Source of the DNA: Gammaproteobacteria bacterium
Lineage (GTDB): Bacteria > Pseudomonadota > Gammaproteobacteria > UBA6429 > Thiohalophilaceae
Length of the DNA: 33,315 bases
Assembly: GCA_029881995.1 (NCBI GenBank)
Contig: JAOULO010000039.1
Span: 1 to 33,315 of the forward strand
Direction: 5' to 3'
Shown: positions 1-9,037 of the stretch, in pieces
Layout of the letters: the number at the start of each line of letters is the position of its first letter
Numbering within the stretch: position 1 is the first letter of the stretch
Translations under genes and position numbers: made by a program
Notes under the pieces: generated by a model
Told to the model about the DNA's origin: nothing
What the model saw: the letters and a program-made list of their open reading frames with translations, nothing else
Databases searched by the model: none

Positions 1-696
1 GTTGCAACAATTGAACATTTACTCTCTGCACTGGCTGGTTTGGGGATTGATAATGCCTACATCGATCTGAATGCCTCAGAAGTTCCTATTATGGACGGTA
101 GTGCTGGGCCTTTTGTGTTCCTTATTCAATCTGCCGGTATTCAGGAACAGAATGTTCCCAAGCGCTTTATTCGCATCAAAAAACCGGTGAAAGTCGACCA
201 TGGTGATAAATGGGTTGAGTTTAAACCCTATGATGGTTTCAAGGTCGCTTTTACCATTGATTTTGAGCACCCTGCCTTCAAAGAACGCCATCAGATGGCT
301 GAAGTGGATTTCTCCACAACCTCATTTGTGAAAGAAGTATCTCGTGCTCGAACCTTTGGTTTTATGAGTCAGATTGAAACACTTCGTGCCAACAACCTGG
401 CCCTGGGTGGAAGCCTGGATAATGCCATTGTCGTTGATGACTACCGCGTACTTAATGAAGATGGTCTTCGCTATGTCGATGAATTCGTCAAGCATAAGAT
501 TCTCGACTCCATTGGTGATTTGTATTTGCTTGGCCGTAGCCTGATTGGTTCATTCAATGGTTACAAATCAGGGCATGCCCTCAATAATAAGTTACTTCGA
601 GTTCTGCTTGCCCAGGAAGATGCATGGGAACTGGTAACTTTCGAAGACGAGAAAGAATCCCCTATTTCCTTTATGCAACCCGTACAGGCCAGCTAA
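1..696 (+). CDS. lpxC: UDP-3-O-acyl-N-acetylglucosamine deacetylase LpxC, 5' end cut off by the window
   Basis: LpxC is the cytoplasmic zinc deacetylase that commits UDP-3-O-acyl-GlcNAc to lipid A synthesis. The open frame runs from base 1, and by alignment from memory with the E. coli protein the first visible residue is about residue 74, so the N-terminal quarter lies outside. The first residues VATIEHL carry the catalytic Glu and a zinc His. Downstream are [17 protein letters not shown], with the second zinc His and the zinc Asp, and [11 protein letters not shown], with the general-acid His. All expected active-site residues are therefore present. The stop overlaps the stop of convergent dciA by about 3 bases. 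A methionine at base 40 is internal and is not the start. Family assignment is very secure. Confidence 0.98.
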   Translation, partial: VATIEHLLSALAGLGIDNAYIDLNASEVPIMDGSAGPFVFLIQSAGIQEQNVPKRFIRIKKPVKVDHGDKWVEFKPYDGFKVAFTIDFEHPAFKERHQMAEVDFSTTSFVKEVSRARTFGFMSQIETLRANNLALGGSLDNAIVVDDYRVLNEDGLRYVDEFVKHKILDSIGDLYLLGRSLIGSFNGYKSGHALNNKLLRVLLAQEDAWELVTFEDEKESPISFMQPVQAS

Positions 697-1145
697 TTCT
701 TAAGGTTATTAGCTAGCCTCCTTAAAGCCATTTTCAGTTCTAAATCTTCAATTGAATCAGAAAGCTGATTTAGGACATCAGTGGCGTTAACGGGTTTTTT
801 AAGCTTTTTAATTTTAAGGTTACTATCCGTTATAGCGGTTTTTTCTTTTGGTATAACCTTGATGTTTATATAACTTAACAGTTTAAAGGAATCTAGCTTA
901 CGTATTTCAGTCAGTATTTTATTGGTTTGAAATCGTAATTTTGCGGCGTTCTCAGGGGTTGAAACCAGGATTGTTAACTCTTTTTGGGAGCAAGATCCTA
1001 TATCCCAATAGCCTTTAACATACTGATTTATATATGGATTTAACTGCCGTTGAGCTGTGTGTAGAGACAGGCTGTGTGTGATTAGCTCCACAACTTGATG
1101 GTTTTGTTTTAATAGATACTTGTATATTTGCTGGCTGGAATCCAT
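693..1145 (-). CDS. dciA: DciA-type (DUF721) replicative helicase loader
   Basis: This is a 150-residue protein of the DUF721 family. DciA is the ancestral bacterial factor that helps load the DnaB helicase at the origin, and it is found in bacteria that lack DnaC or DnaI. The diagnostic part is the central stretch around residues 55-85 ([17 protein letters not shown], then ILTEI), which matches the family's 'L-hydrophobic-V-x-S-x-x-x-A-x-x-L-R-F' core. The C-terminal third is Lys-rich and probably disordered. Location beside lpxC and secA is usual for gammaproteobacterial dciA. The start ATG at 1145 has no clear ribosome binding site. The gene is divergent from the M23 peptidase gene and converges on lpxC with overlapping stop codons. 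Family identification is good; the loader role is inferred from the family. Confidence 0.82.
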   Translation of the reverse strand: MDSSQQIYKYLLKQNHQVVELITHSLSLHTAQRQLNPYINQYVKGYWDIGSCSQKELTILVSTPENAAKLRFQTNKILTEIRKLDSFKLLSYINIKVIPKEKTAITDSNLKIKKLKKPVNATDVLNQLSDSIEDLELKMALRRLANNLKN

Positions 1146-1306
1146 ACTTTTATCTGGCTATTTAGACACTTGCAGTAAGACTATAAGTATATTATATAGG
1201 TCTAAGCGCTAAACCTGTGGAAACTCACAAAAAAAAATTAAAACACGAATAATACAAGCCGATAAACCAGTTAGGTAATCATAATAACATTAGGCGAATG
1301 TAACGC

Positions 1307-2239
1307 ATGAATATTGTATTGATGACAAGAAGCAAGGGCTACTCTGGACTTGTAACTTTATGTAAGAAAAAGGTACTTGCTTTAGTATTGGCAATCTTTG
1401 TCATCCTCCCTGGGGGATTAATGTACGCTGGCTATACGTTAGGAATCAGCCATATGAGGTCCAATCCTGATGAACTGGCAGTAGCCATGCAATCAGAACT
1501 GGATACTCAGCGACTTCAGATTTCAGAGGTCACCCGTACTGCTGAAGAAAACATGAATGCCCTTGCCCTTAAATTGGGTAAATTGCAGTCTCATGTTATT
1601 CGTCTGGATGCATTGGGTTCTCGGCTTACTAAAATGGCCAAGCTTGATAAAGGCGAATTTGATTTTAATCATCCACCAGCACAGGGTGGACCGGTTGGAG
1701 CTAATGATGCTAATGCCAAGCCCATGGGTGTACCAGATTTTGTTAAGTCTTTGCAGCAATTAACAGCTCAGCTTGAAGACCGTTCTCAGCAGTTGAGTGT
1801 GCTTGAGACGATGATCATGAATCGAAATTTGCAGGCTGAAGTGATGCCGACTGGCCGTCCGATTACTCGGGGTTGGTTATCATCGTACTTTGGTCTTCGT
1901 ACTGACCCATTTACCGGTCGTCGAGTCCATCATTCTGGTATCGACTTTGCGGGTAAACTGGGTTCCGATATTGTTTCTGTCGCAGCCGGGGTTGTAACCT
2001 TCTCGGGCAAGCGCTCTGGTTACGGTAATCTGGTCGAAATTAATCATGGTAATGGTTACGTAACTCGTTATGGTCATTGTAAAGACAACCTTGTACGAGT
2101 AGGCCAGACAGTCAAGAAAGGCCAGGTTGTGGCAATAATGGGGACAACCGGTCGTTCGACAGGACCACACGTCCACTTTGAAGTGATGCGTAATGGCCGA
2201 CATGTGGATCCGAAGCGTTATATTCACGCTTCTCGGTAA
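1307..2239 (+). CDS. Inner-membrane-anchored M23 (LytM-type) peptidoglycan endopeptidase
   Basis: A 310-residue protein with one N-terminal membrane segment (about residues 22-45), a periplasmic helical and probably coiled-coil linker (about 55-175), and a C-terminal M23 peptidase domain (about 190-305). The zinc and catalytic residues of the LytM fold are intact: H209-x3-D213 in HHSGIDFAG, and H288-V-H290 in GPHVHFEV. A catalytically active enzyme that cuts peptide cross-links in the cell wall is therefore expected, unlike degenerate EnvC/NlpD-type activators. Genes of this type commonly sit just upstream of secA in gammaproteobacteria. The ATG at 1307 is preceded by AGGCGA. A strong hairpin terminator follows the stop. 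The 161-base divergent gap to dciA must hold both promoters, but I could not pick a convincing one. Confidence 0.9.
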   Translation: MNIVLMTRSKGYSGLVTLCKKKVLALVLAIFVILPGGLMYAGYTLGISHMRSNPDELAVAMQSELDTQRLQISEVTRTAEENMNALALKLGKLQSHVIRLDALGSRLTKMAKLDKGEFDFNHPPAQGGPVGANDANAKPMGVPDFVKSLQQLTAQLEDRSQQLSVLETMIMNRNLQAEVMPTGRPITRGWLSSYFGLRTDPFTGRRVHHSGIDFAGKLGSDIVSVAAGVVTFSGKRSGYGNLVEINHGNGYVTRYGHCKDNLVRVGQTVKKGQVVAIMGTTGRSTGPHVHFEVMRNGRHVDPKRYIHASR

Positions 2240-2270
2240 TCAAAGTTTTTGTAACTTGAATTGTTAATAT

Positions 2271-2300
2271 CAGCCGGCATTTGCCGGCTGTTTTGTTTTG
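2271..2300 (+). terminator. Intrinsic terminator after the M23 peptidase gene
   Basis: A perfect inverted repeat CAGCCGGCA / TGCCGGCTG (2271-2279 and 2282-2290) is followed at once by TTTTGTTTTG. This is a classic GC-rich stem plus U-tract. It lies about 30 bases after the peptidase stop and ends just before the likely start of the CapA-like gene, so it separates the two transcription units. Confidence 0.88.
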
Positions 2301-2311
2301 GGGAAGATGAA

Positions 2312-3424
2312 TTGAGGTGTAGTTTATCTAACATTCGCCACTATTCTATTAAGTGCATTTCTATTTGCTTACTGGTATTTATCAGTGCCTGTAGTGGTCC
2401 CAATATCCTTGAGCCAGCCGATAATGATTCACGAATCGTTCAGGTTGCAGCGGTAGGAGACATGATGCTGGGGACTGATTTTCCAAAAGATACCCTGCCA
2501 CCTGACGATTTGAATATCCTTGCTCGTGTCTCTCCCATTTTACGACAGGCTGATATCACTTTTGGGAATCTGGAGGGGGTTTTGCTGGATGGGGGGGAGC
2601 CCATCAAAAAGTGCAAAACCCTGTCAGCCTGTTATCTGTTTCGAACACCGACCCGTTATGCCTCCAGATTGAAAGATGCTGGTTTCGATGTGATGAGTCT
2701 GGCCAATAATCATGCCCGTGATTTTGGTGAAGAAGGGCGTAGCAGCTCGATGGAGGCCCTCTCGGCGCTGGGTATCCATCATTCTGGCCGATTGGGTGAT
2801 GTGGCCAGTTGGCAGGTTAAGGGCCTTAAAGTGGCCATGGTTGCCTTTGCCCCCTTTGGCAATTCCAATGACATGCTGGACATCAAAAAAGCAGTCGAGG
2901 TGGTGGCCGAACTGGCTGGCAGACATGAAATCGTAATGGTGTCCATGCATGCCGGGGCAGAAGGCCTGGATGCAACGCGGATTCCGTTTGATACCGAGTT
3001 TTACCATGGCGAGGATAGGGGGGATGCCGTCAAATTTGCCCATGCAGTCATTGATGCCGGAGCCGATCTGGTTATAGGACATGGGCCCCACGTATTGAGG
3101 GCTCTGGAACTCTATAAGGGCCGATTGATTGCCTACAGCCTGGGTAATTTCTGTACCCACTGGGGTATCAGTGTGGCCGGTATCAAGGGTTTGGCCCCTA
3201 TCCTGATGGTGAATCTCAGGGCAAATGGGGCATTTCTGGGGGGGCAGGTCGTCTCAGCACGACAACAGCGCCCAGAAGGCCCCATTTTGGATGAAAAACA
3301 TGCAGCGGCCCGTATGATAAAAGAGCTGACAGAGCAGGATTTTCCGGATACCCAGCTCCAGCTGGATGCCAAAGGGCGAATAAACCTCAAATCCACCAAA
3401 TCCCAATCGATTGGGGACAAATGA
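2312..3424 (+). CDS. CapA-family (PGA_cap) metallophosphatase-like lipoprotein
   Basis: About 370 residues of the PGA_cap / CapA fold, a calcineurin-like phosphoesterase relative found in poly-gamma-glutamate capsule loci. Family motifs are AAVGDMMLG near the N terminus, FGNLEGVLLDGG, SLANNHARDFG, VSMHAGAEG and GHGPHVLRALELY-x-GRLIAYSLGNF, which carry the metal-ligand Asp, Asn and His residues. The chosen start is TTG at 2312 because GGGGAAG lies 5 bases upstream and no ATG fits. It gives a short basic N terminus, a hydrophobic core and the lipobox FISAC with Cys27, so the product is a predicted lipoprotein. The frame can be extended to a TTG at 2261, but that would translate the terminator stem. 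No capB or capC is nearby, so a role in a polyglutamate capsule is not supported; substrate unknown. Confidence 0.8.
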   Translation: MRCSLSNIRHYSIKCISICLLVFISACSGPNILEPADNDSRIVQVAAVGDMMLGTDFPKDTLPPDDLNILARVSPILRQADITFGNLEGVLLDGGEPIKKCKTLSACYLFRTPTRYASRLKDAGFDVMSLANNHARDFGEEGRSSSMEALSALGIHHSGRLGDVASWQVKGLKVAMVAFAPFGNSNDMLDIKKAVEVVAELAGRHEIVMVSMHAGAEGLDATRIPFDTEFYHGEDRGDAVKFAHAVIDAGADLVIGHGPHVLRALELYKGRLIAYSLGNFCTHWGISVAGIKGLAPILMVNLRANGAFLGGQVVSARQQRPEGPILDEKHAAARMIKELTEQDFPDTQLQLDAKGRINLKSTKSQSIGDK

Positions 3425-3443
3425 CCCGACTGCCTGTAGAATA

Positions 3444-3465
3444 ACGGCCTTTGGTTTAAAGCCGT
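3444..3465 (+). other. Small imperfect hairpin in the leader of secA
   Basis: ACGG-C-CTTT pairs with AAAG-CCGT around a GGTTT loop (3444-3465, one bulged C). No U-tract follows, so it is not a normal terminator. It lies about 40 bases before the secA start in an 81-base gap. It may be a weak leader structure or chance. Confidence 0.3.
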
Positions 3466-3505
3466 AAACAATAATCACAAGCTCACAGGATGGTCCCTTT
3501 TTTCC

Positions 3506-6196
3506 ATGTTTAACACAGCATTAAAAAAGATTTTTGGTAGTCGAAACGAACGCCTGGTCAAACAGTACCGCAGGCATGTGGCAAAAATTAATGCCCTGGA
3601 AGAGTCAATCTCTGCCCTGTCGGATAGCGAATTACAGGCCAAGACAGACGAGTTTCGAGAACGCTATACCAATGGAGAAACCCTGGAGAGTCTTTTGCCC
3701 GAGGCCTTTGCGGTAGTCCGTGAAGCAGGCAAACGTGTGATGGAAATGCGCCATTTCGATGTCCAGCTGATTGGGGGCATGGTGCTGAATGAGGGCAAAA
3801 TTACTGAAATGCGCACCGGTGAGGGTAAGACCCTGGTGGCAACCCTGCCAGCCTATCTCAACGCACTTACCGGAAAAGGTGTCCATGTTATTACCGTGAA
3901 TGACTACCTGGCCAAACGTGATGCGGGCTGGATGGGTAAGCTATACAACTTCCTGGGTATGTCGGTAGGTGTAGTAGTCGCTGACATGGAGCATACCGCT
4001 CGCCAGGAGGCCTACCAGGCCGATATCACTTACGGAACCAATAATGAGTTTGGCTTCGATTACCTGCGTGACAACATGGCCTTTGGTCTTGAGGACAAGG
4101 TACAACGCGAACTGCACTTTACGATTATCGATGAGGTGGATTCTATCCTGATCGATGAGGCTCGAACGCCACTAATTATTTCGGGCCCTGCCGATGACAG
4201 CTCAGAGCTGTATTACAAGATCAATGAACTGGTCCCCAAGCTGGTCAAACAGGAAGAAGAAGATGGTCCGGGTGATTATTCTGTCGAGGAAAAGAACAAA
4301 CAGATCTTCCTGACAGAAGAAGGTCACCAGCATGTAGAAGATCTGCTTGGACAGGCTGGCATGTTGGCAGAAGGGGAGAGTCTGTATGATGTTGCCAATA
4401 TTGGCATGATGCATCACGTCAATGCCGCCCTGCGGGCCCATGTCCTGTTTACCAAAGATGTGGATTACATTATTAATAACAACGAAGTGATTATTGTTGA
4501 TGAATTTACCGGCCGTACCATGCCGGGACGTCGTTGGTCAGATGGCCTACACCAGGCGGTGGAGGCCAAGGAAGGGGTACCGATTCAACAGGAAAACCAG
4601 ACCCTGGCGTCGATTACCTTCCAGAACTATTTCCGTATGTATGACAAGCTGTCGGGTATGACCGGTACGGCGGATACCGAGGCTTATGAATTCCAAACTA
4701 TCTATGGTCTTGAGGTGGTGGTTATTCCCACCAACAAACCTATGGTGCGTGATGATAAAACCGATCTGGTTTATCTCACTCAAGGAGAAAAATTCAATGC
4801 CCTGTTACAGGACATCATCGACTGCCAGCAGCGTCAACAACCGGTACTGGTGGGAACCACCTCAATTGAAGTATCCGAATTTCTATCCAACTTTTTGAAG
4901 AAACAGAAAATCAAACACGAAGTCCTGAATGCCAAACAGCACCAGCGTGAGGCCGAGATCGTGGCCAATGCTGGTCGCCCCGGCTCAGTGACCATTGCTA
5001 CCAACATGGCGGGTCGTGGTACCGATATCGTACTGGGCGGTAACCTGGAGGCAGAAATCGCTGGCCTTAAAAATCCGGATGAAGCCACTGTCGAGAAGGT
5101 GAAAGCGGATTGGATAAAACGTCATGAAACAGTGATGCAGGCAGGTGGCCTGCATATTATCGGTACTGAGCGGCATGAATCCCGTCGTATTGATAACCAG
5201 TTACGTGGTCGTGCCGGCCGTCAGGGTGATCCTGGCTCCAGCCGGTTCTATATCGCCATGGAAGACAACCTGATGCGAATTTTTGCCTCTGAGCGTATCT
5301 CGGCCATTATGACCAAGCTGGGTATGCAGGAAGGTGAGGCCATTGAACACCCCTGGGTGAGTCGCGCGATTGAAAATGCCCAGCGCAAGGTGGAAGGGCA
5401 TAACTTTGATATTCGTAAGCAGCTTCTTGAATATGATGATGTTGCCAATGATCAGCGTAAGGTGGTTTATGGCCAGCGTAATGAATTAATGGCCGAAAGT
5501 GATATTTCTGAAACCATTGCGGCCATACGCGAAGATGTCGTGCATGGCATGATCGACAGCTTTATTCCACCCGGTAGTATCGAAGAGCAATGGGATGTTT
5601 CCGGGCTTGAGGAAACCCTGGAGGGTGAACTGGGCCTGAAACTGCCTGTTGCTAAATGGCTGGAAGAAGATACGGGACTGCATGAAGAAAATCTGCGTGA
5701 CAAAATTATTGCCGAACTTGAAGCCAGCCATAAGGAAAGGGAAGAGAAAGTGGGCAGTGAAGTAATGCGTCTGGTTGAAAAACAGATCATGTTGCAGGTT
5801 CTGGATACTCAGTGGAAAGATCACCTTGCCACCATGGATCACCTACGCCAGGGTATTCACCTCCGTGGTTATGCCCAGAAGAACCCCAAGCAGGAATACA
5901 AGCGTGAATCCTTTGATTTGTTTACCGAAATGCTGGATCGTATCAAGCATGAGGTGATTACAATCATGAGTCGGGTACAGATTCGTGGTGAAGAAGATGT
6001 CGAAGCCATGGAATCACAACGTCGGCGTTCAGAGGGTAATATCGAATATCAGCATGCCGAAGCCGGAGCACTGGGGCAGCCTGCTGAAGAAGAGGGTAAA
6101 ACCTTTGTGCGAGAAGGCAAAAAGATTGGGCGCAATGAACCCTGTCCCTGTGGCTCTGGTAAAAAATACAAACAGTGTCACGGTCGTTTAAGCTAA
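3506..6196 (+). CDS. secA: Preprotein translocase ATPase SecA
   Basis: SecA is the motor ATPase that pushes unfolded preproteins through SecYEG. At 896 residues it is full length (E. coli 901). The N terminus ([21 protein letters not shown]) matches the family start and fixes the ATG at 3506. Visible motifs are Walker A GEGKT (about 105-109), Walker [18 protein letters not shown] (about 207), GTDIVLGGN and the motor motif [13 protein letters not shown]. The C-terminal zinc/SecB-binding tail is [15 protein letters not shown] with Cys880, Cys882, Cys891 and His892, so SecB-dependent targeting is likely. The ribosome binding site is poor: the nearest AGGA is about 15 bases upstream. There is no SecM-like ORF between lpxC and secA. 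argJ follows after 15 bases. Confidence 0.99.
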   Translation: MFNTALKKIFGSRNERLVKQYRRHVAKINALEESISALSDSELQAKTDEFRERYTNGETLESLLPEAFAVVREAGKRVMEMRHFDVQLIGGMVLNEGKITEMRTGEGKTLVATLPAYLNALTGKGVHVITVNDYLAKRDAGWMGKLYNFLGMSVGVVVADMEHTARQEAYQADITYGTNNEFGFDYLRDNMAFGLEDKVQRELHFTIIDEVDSILIDEARTPLIISGPADDSSELYYKINELVPKLVKQEEEDGPGDYSVEEKNKQIFLTEEGHQHVEDLLGQAGMLAEGESLYDVANIGMMHHVNAALRAHVLFTKDVDYIINNNEVIIVDEFTGRTMPGRRWSDGLHQAVEAKEGVPIQQENQTLASITFQNYFRMYDKLSGMTGTADTEAYEFQTIYGLEVVVIPTNKPMVRDDKTDLVYLTQGEKFNALLQDIIDCQQRQQPVLVGTTSIEVSEFLSNFLKKQKIKHEVLNAKQHQREAEIVANAGRPGSVTIATNMAGRGTDIVLGGNLEAEIAGLKNPDEATVEKVKADWIKRHETVMQAGGLHIIGTERHESRRIDNQLRGRAGRQGDPGSSRFYIAMEDNLMRIFASERISAIMTKLGMQEGEAIEHPWVSRAIENAQRKVEGHNFDIRKQLLEYDDVANDQRKVVYGQRNELMAESDISETIAAIREDVVHGMIDSFIPPGSIEEQWDVSGLEETLEGELGLKLPVAKWLEEDTGLHEENLRDKIIAELEASHKEREEKVGSEVMRLVEKQIMLQVLDTQWKDHLATMDHLRQGIHLRGYAQKNPKQEYKRESFDLFTEMLDRIKHEVITIMSRVQIRGEEDVEAMESQRRRSEGNIEYQHAEAGALGQPAEEEGKTFVREGKKIGRNEPCPCGSGKKYKQCHGRLS

Positions 6197-6211
6197 GCAC
6201 TTTTTCAAGCC

Positions 6212-7426
6212 ATGAAGAATCCACTTGATGTAACAAATTTGTTACCAGTTGCAGGTATCCGCTGTGGTACTGCCTGTGCAAATTTTAAAAAACCGGATCG
6301 TCGTGATCTGGTCGTGTTCGAATTATCAGACAAAACCACTACTGCCGCTGTCTTTACCAAAAATCTATTTTGCGCCGCACCGGTACAGGTTGCTAAAAGG
6401 CATTTTCAATTAGCAGAGACACGTTATTTATTGGTCAATACCGGTAATGCCAATGCTGGTACGGGTGATCAAGGTGTGCGTGATAGCGAGTATTGCTGTG
6501 AACTGGTTGCCAAACAAACGGGTTGCAATATTCAGCAGGTATTGCCTTTCTCTACTGGCGTTATTGGTGAGCCACTACAGGTAGAAAAATTCGAACAAGG
6601 TATTCCGAACGCCATTACAGAATTCAGTGAGCAGGGCTGGCAAGATGCAGCCAATGGGATCATGACAACCGATACTGTCCCCAAGGGTGTGTCCAAACAG
6701 ATTTCATTAGACGGCCAAACAGTTACTGTGACGGGTATTGCCAAAGGCTCAGGCATGATACGCCCCGATATGGCGACCATGCTGGCCTATGTTGCTACTG
6801 ATGCGGCTTTACCGAAGACACTTCTTCAGACCTGTTTGGAATCGGCGGTAAACCATTCGTTTAACCGAATCACCGTTGATGGCGATACCTCCACCAATGA
6901 CGCATGTATCTTGATGGCCACAGGCGGTAGCGGAGTCAGTATTGATTCTGAGCATTCTGAAAATTATCAGCCCCTATCTCAAACCATTCGTGAAGTGTGT
7001 GAAGAGCTGGCCAGAGCCATGATTCGTGACGGTGAGGGGGCCACCAAGCTTATCAATATTGATGTGGAAGGTGGTAAAGACTCAGCAGAATGTCTGCAGG
7101 TGGCTTATACGATTGCCCATTCGCCCCTGGTGAAGACGGCCTTCTTTGCCAGTGATCCCAACTGGGGAAGAATCCTCGCGGCTGTGGGTCGAGCTGGTGT
7201 CTCTGATCTGGATCTCAATGCTCTGACCATTTATCTCGGCGATGTCTGCATTGTCAGTAATGGTGGTCGTGATAAGGCGTATACAGAACAAAAGGGACAG
7301 GCCGTCATGGATAAGGATGAAATCTCTGTCCGTGTCGACCTGAAGCGTGGTAGTGTGAAAGAATCTGTCTGGACCTGCGATTTTTCCTACGACTATGTCA
7401 AAATCAATGCCGAGTACCGCACCTGA
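6212..7426 (+). CDS. argJ: Bifunctional ornithine acetyltransferase / N-acetylglutamate synthase ArgJ
   Basis: ArgJ moves the acetyl group from N-acetylornithine to glutamate (and, in bifunctional forms, from acetyl-CoA), closing the cyclic arginine pathway in the cytoplasm. The 404-residue length is normal. The self-cleavage site lies in KGSGMIRPDMATMLAYVATD: cleavage is expected between Ala188 and Thr189, and Thr189 becomes the N-terminal nucleophile of the beta chain. Also visible are the early oxyanion-region motif VNTGNANAGTG and, near the end, SDPNWGRILAAVGRAG. The gene sits 15 bases after secA and overlaps the next gene, so it probably belongs to the secA transcript. Whether it is bifunctional cannot be decided from sequence alone. 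Confidence 0.97.
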   Translation: MKNPLDVTNLLPVAGIRCGTACANFKKPDRRDLVVFELSDKTTTAAVFTKNLFCAAPVQVAKRHFQLAETRYLLVNTGNANAGTGDQGVRDSEYCCELVAKQTGCNIQQVLPFSTGVIGEPLQVEKFEQGIPNAITEFSEQGWQDAANGIMTTDTVPKGVSKQISLDGQTVTVTGIAKGSGMIRPDMATMLAYVATDAALPKTLLQTCLESAVNHSFNRITVDGDTSTNDACILMATGGSGVSIDSEHSENYQPLSQTIREVCEELARAMIRDGEGATKLINIDVEGGKDSAECLQVAYTIAHSPLVKTAFFASDPNWGRILAAVGRAGVSDLDLNALTIYLGDVCIVSNGGRDKAYTEQKGQAVMDKDEISVRVDLKRGSVKESVWTCDFSYDYVKINAEYRT

Positions 7427-8375
7427 TCATCAACGGCCTGGTGGTGATGCTGTTCATGTCGCCGTTGGTGTGATCATCAATTCTGAAAATGAAGTTCTAA
7501 TCGCAAAACGTCCGGCACATGTACATCAGGGCGGCTTGTGGGAATTTCCAGGTGGCAAGGTGGAGCATGGGGAAGATGTTTTTACGGCGCTAAAACGAGA
7601 ATTAAAAGAAGAAGTTAATCTCGACATCCACTCAGCAAATTCTTTAATTCAGATCCCATGGAAATATTCCGAAAAGACCGTATTGCTTGATGTTATGCAG
7701 GTCAGCACTTTTTCCGGGGAGGCCAGGGGACTGGAGGAACAGCAAGTGAAATGGCTAAGCCTGAGTGAGATTAACCATTATGATTTTCCTGTAGCTAATC
7801 GAGGTATCCTGAATGCCTTACGCTTACCGCATTCATATATGATTACAGGCCAGTTTAAGGACATGGACGATTTCCATCATCTGCTGGAATTATCACTCAA
7901 AGCCGGTGTAAATCTGGTTCAGCTAAGGGCCAAACATTTATCAGAAAATGATTTTTCTGACTATGTCAGTACTGCCAGTCAGCTTTGTGAGCAATACCAT
8001 GCCAAACTACTGATTAATTCAAATATTGAGATAGCGAAACAGTTTAATACCGGGGTGCATCTGAATAGCCTACAGCTAATGTCTTTGAAGACACGCCCAT
8101 TAACACGAAACAGTTGGGTGGCGGCATCGGTGCATAGTGAACTGGAATTGAAACAGGCCAATCGCCTAGGTGTGGATTTTGTTGTTATCTCTCCTGTTAA
8201 GCCCACAAGTAGTCATCCTGATGCTACTCCACTCGGTTGGGAACAATTTTACTCACTGGTTCAACAGTCCACGGTTCCTGTTTATGCCCTTGGGGGTATG
8301 GAGGTTGCGGATCGTGAAACAGCATTACAAAATGGTGCTCAGGGTATCGCAGCCATCAGGGCCTTCTGGCAATGA
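7395..8375 (+). CDS. mutT: MutT-type Nudix hydrolase fused to a ThiE/TenI-like domain
   Basis: A 326-residue two-domain protein. Residues about 18-140 are an 8-oxo-dGTP diphosphatase (MutT) domain. Its Nudix box runs Gly54-x5-Glu60-x7-Arg68-Glu69-x2-Glu72-Glu73 and is intact, except that the usual Gly near the end is Asn75. Residues about 148-326 are a thiamine-phosphate-synthase-like barrel (VQLRAKHL, ISPVKPTSSHPD, YALGGM), but the Mg-ligand and catalytic positions of true ThiE look replaced (INSN, HLNSLQL). MutT should remove oxidised dGTP from the nucleotide pool; the barrel is probably not an active ThiE. Such fusions beside secA/argJ or yacG are known in gammaproteobacteria. The start may be ATG 7395 or 7407; neither has a clear ribosome binding site, and both overlap argJ. 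Confidence 0.9.
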   Translation: MSKSMPSTAPDHQRPGGDAVHVAVGVIINSENEVLIAKRPAHVHQGGLWEFPGGKVEHGEDVFTALKRELKEEVNLDIHSANSLIQIPWKYSEKTVLLDVMQVSTFSGEARGLEEQQVKWLSLSEINHYDFPVANRGILNALRLPHSYMITGQFKDMDDFHHLLELSLKAGVNLVQLRAKHLSENDFSDYVSTASQLCEQYHAKLLINSNIEIAKQFNTGVHLNSLQLMSLKTRPLTRNSWVAASVHSELELKQANRLGVDFVVISPVKPTSSHPDATPLGWEQFYSLVQQSTVPVYALGGMEVADRETALQNGAQGIAAIRAFWQ

Positions 8376-8851
8376 AAAAACTGGCAATTATTAATCTGCT
8401 AGTAGCAATTGTGGTGATTATCCTGTTGGGAGTAGCCGGTGCATATTTACAGAAACTGGTTACCCATGAACCCGTGAATGCAATCCAGCTTATTTCTACT
8501 CCAGATTGTGACCTTAGCAAAGCACCCTGTATGGCTGGGAATAATATCCGGAATATTAATCTTAAATTGATACCACCCATCAACTATCTAAAAAAGTTTG
8601 ATATTGAACTTGATGTAAAGGGGTTTACTGAAGAAACAATTGAAAGGGTGATCATTGATTTCAGTATGACCGATATGGAAATGGGGGTGAGTCGTTTTGA
8701 GCTAAAACAACTTGAGGGTAAAACTCAATGGCGTGGTTTTGCCATTTTACCAGTTTGTATTTCTGGCAGGAAAGACTGGCAGATCCAGATTTTTATGAAA
8801 ACTAATCAGAACAGTTATATTGCCCATTACAGTCTGGTCATTGAAGGCTAG
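8372..8851 (+). CDS. Uncharacterised membrane-anchored protein, possibly a FixH/YtkA-like beta-sandwich
   Basis: 159 residues: one N-terminal membrane helix (about 5-27) and a periplasmic domain predicted to be mostly beta. It has a close Cys pair (PDCDLSKAPC, about 48-54), a Met-containing segment MTDMEMGVSRFEL and a late LPVCISGRKDW. The last two recall FixH/YtkA-type domains, where Met and Cys residues can bind copper, but I hold this only as a resemblance. Its ATG overlaps the mutT stop (ATGA), so it is translationally coupled to the fusion gene. Its stop codon directly abuts the stop of convergent yacG with no base between. It is real by coupling, length and codon use; function unknown. 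Confidence 0.75.
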   Translation: MKKLAIINLLVAIVVIILLGVAGAYLQKLVTHEPVNAIQLISTPDCDLSKAPCMAGNNIRNINLKLIPPINYLKKFDIELDVKGFTEETIERVIIDFSMTDMEMGVSRFELKQLEGKTQWRGFAILPVCISGRKDWQIQIFMKTNQNSYIAHYSLVIEG

Positions 8852-9037
8852 TTACTCTTCTTTATCACTAAATTGTTCTTCTGGAATAATTTCTTCACCC
8901 GGTATCCGGTGACTCTCATTGGCCCAGTCACCCAGGTCAATTAATCGACAACGATCACTACAGAAGGGACGCCATTTTTGTTCGGGGCTCCATTCGATTT
9001 GCTTGCCGCAGCTTGGGCATTTGACACGTTTGTTCAT
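8852..9037 (-). CDS. yacG: DNA gyrase inhibitor / zinc-ribbon protein YacG
   Basis: A 61-residue YacG. The family binds one zinc through four cysteines and, in E. coli, binds GyrB and inhibits gyrase. The ligands are VKCPSCGK (Cys7, Cys10) and FCSDRCR (Cys26, Cys30), followed by the family motif [10 protein letters not shown] and an acidic tail. I start at ATG 9037, which overlaps the zapD stop as ATGA; a longer frame from TTG at 9046 is possible but less likely. It is the last gene of the pilB-to-yacG run and ends exactly where the opposing gene ends. Confidence 0.95.
   Translation of the reverse strand: MNKRVKCPSCGKQIEWSPEQKWRPFCSDRCRLIDLGDWANESHRIPGEEIIPEEQFSDKEE

Noticed and set aside
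1170-1198. TTGCAG / TATATA as the promoter of the M23 peptidase gene
   Set aside because: Spacing of 17 is right but both boxes match the consensus poorly; AT-rich DNA gives many such pairs.
2261-2311. Upstream TTG start for the CapA-like gene at 2261
   Set aside because: It would translate the terminator hairpin and place extra charged residues before the lipoprotein signal; TTG 2312 has a ribosome binding site.
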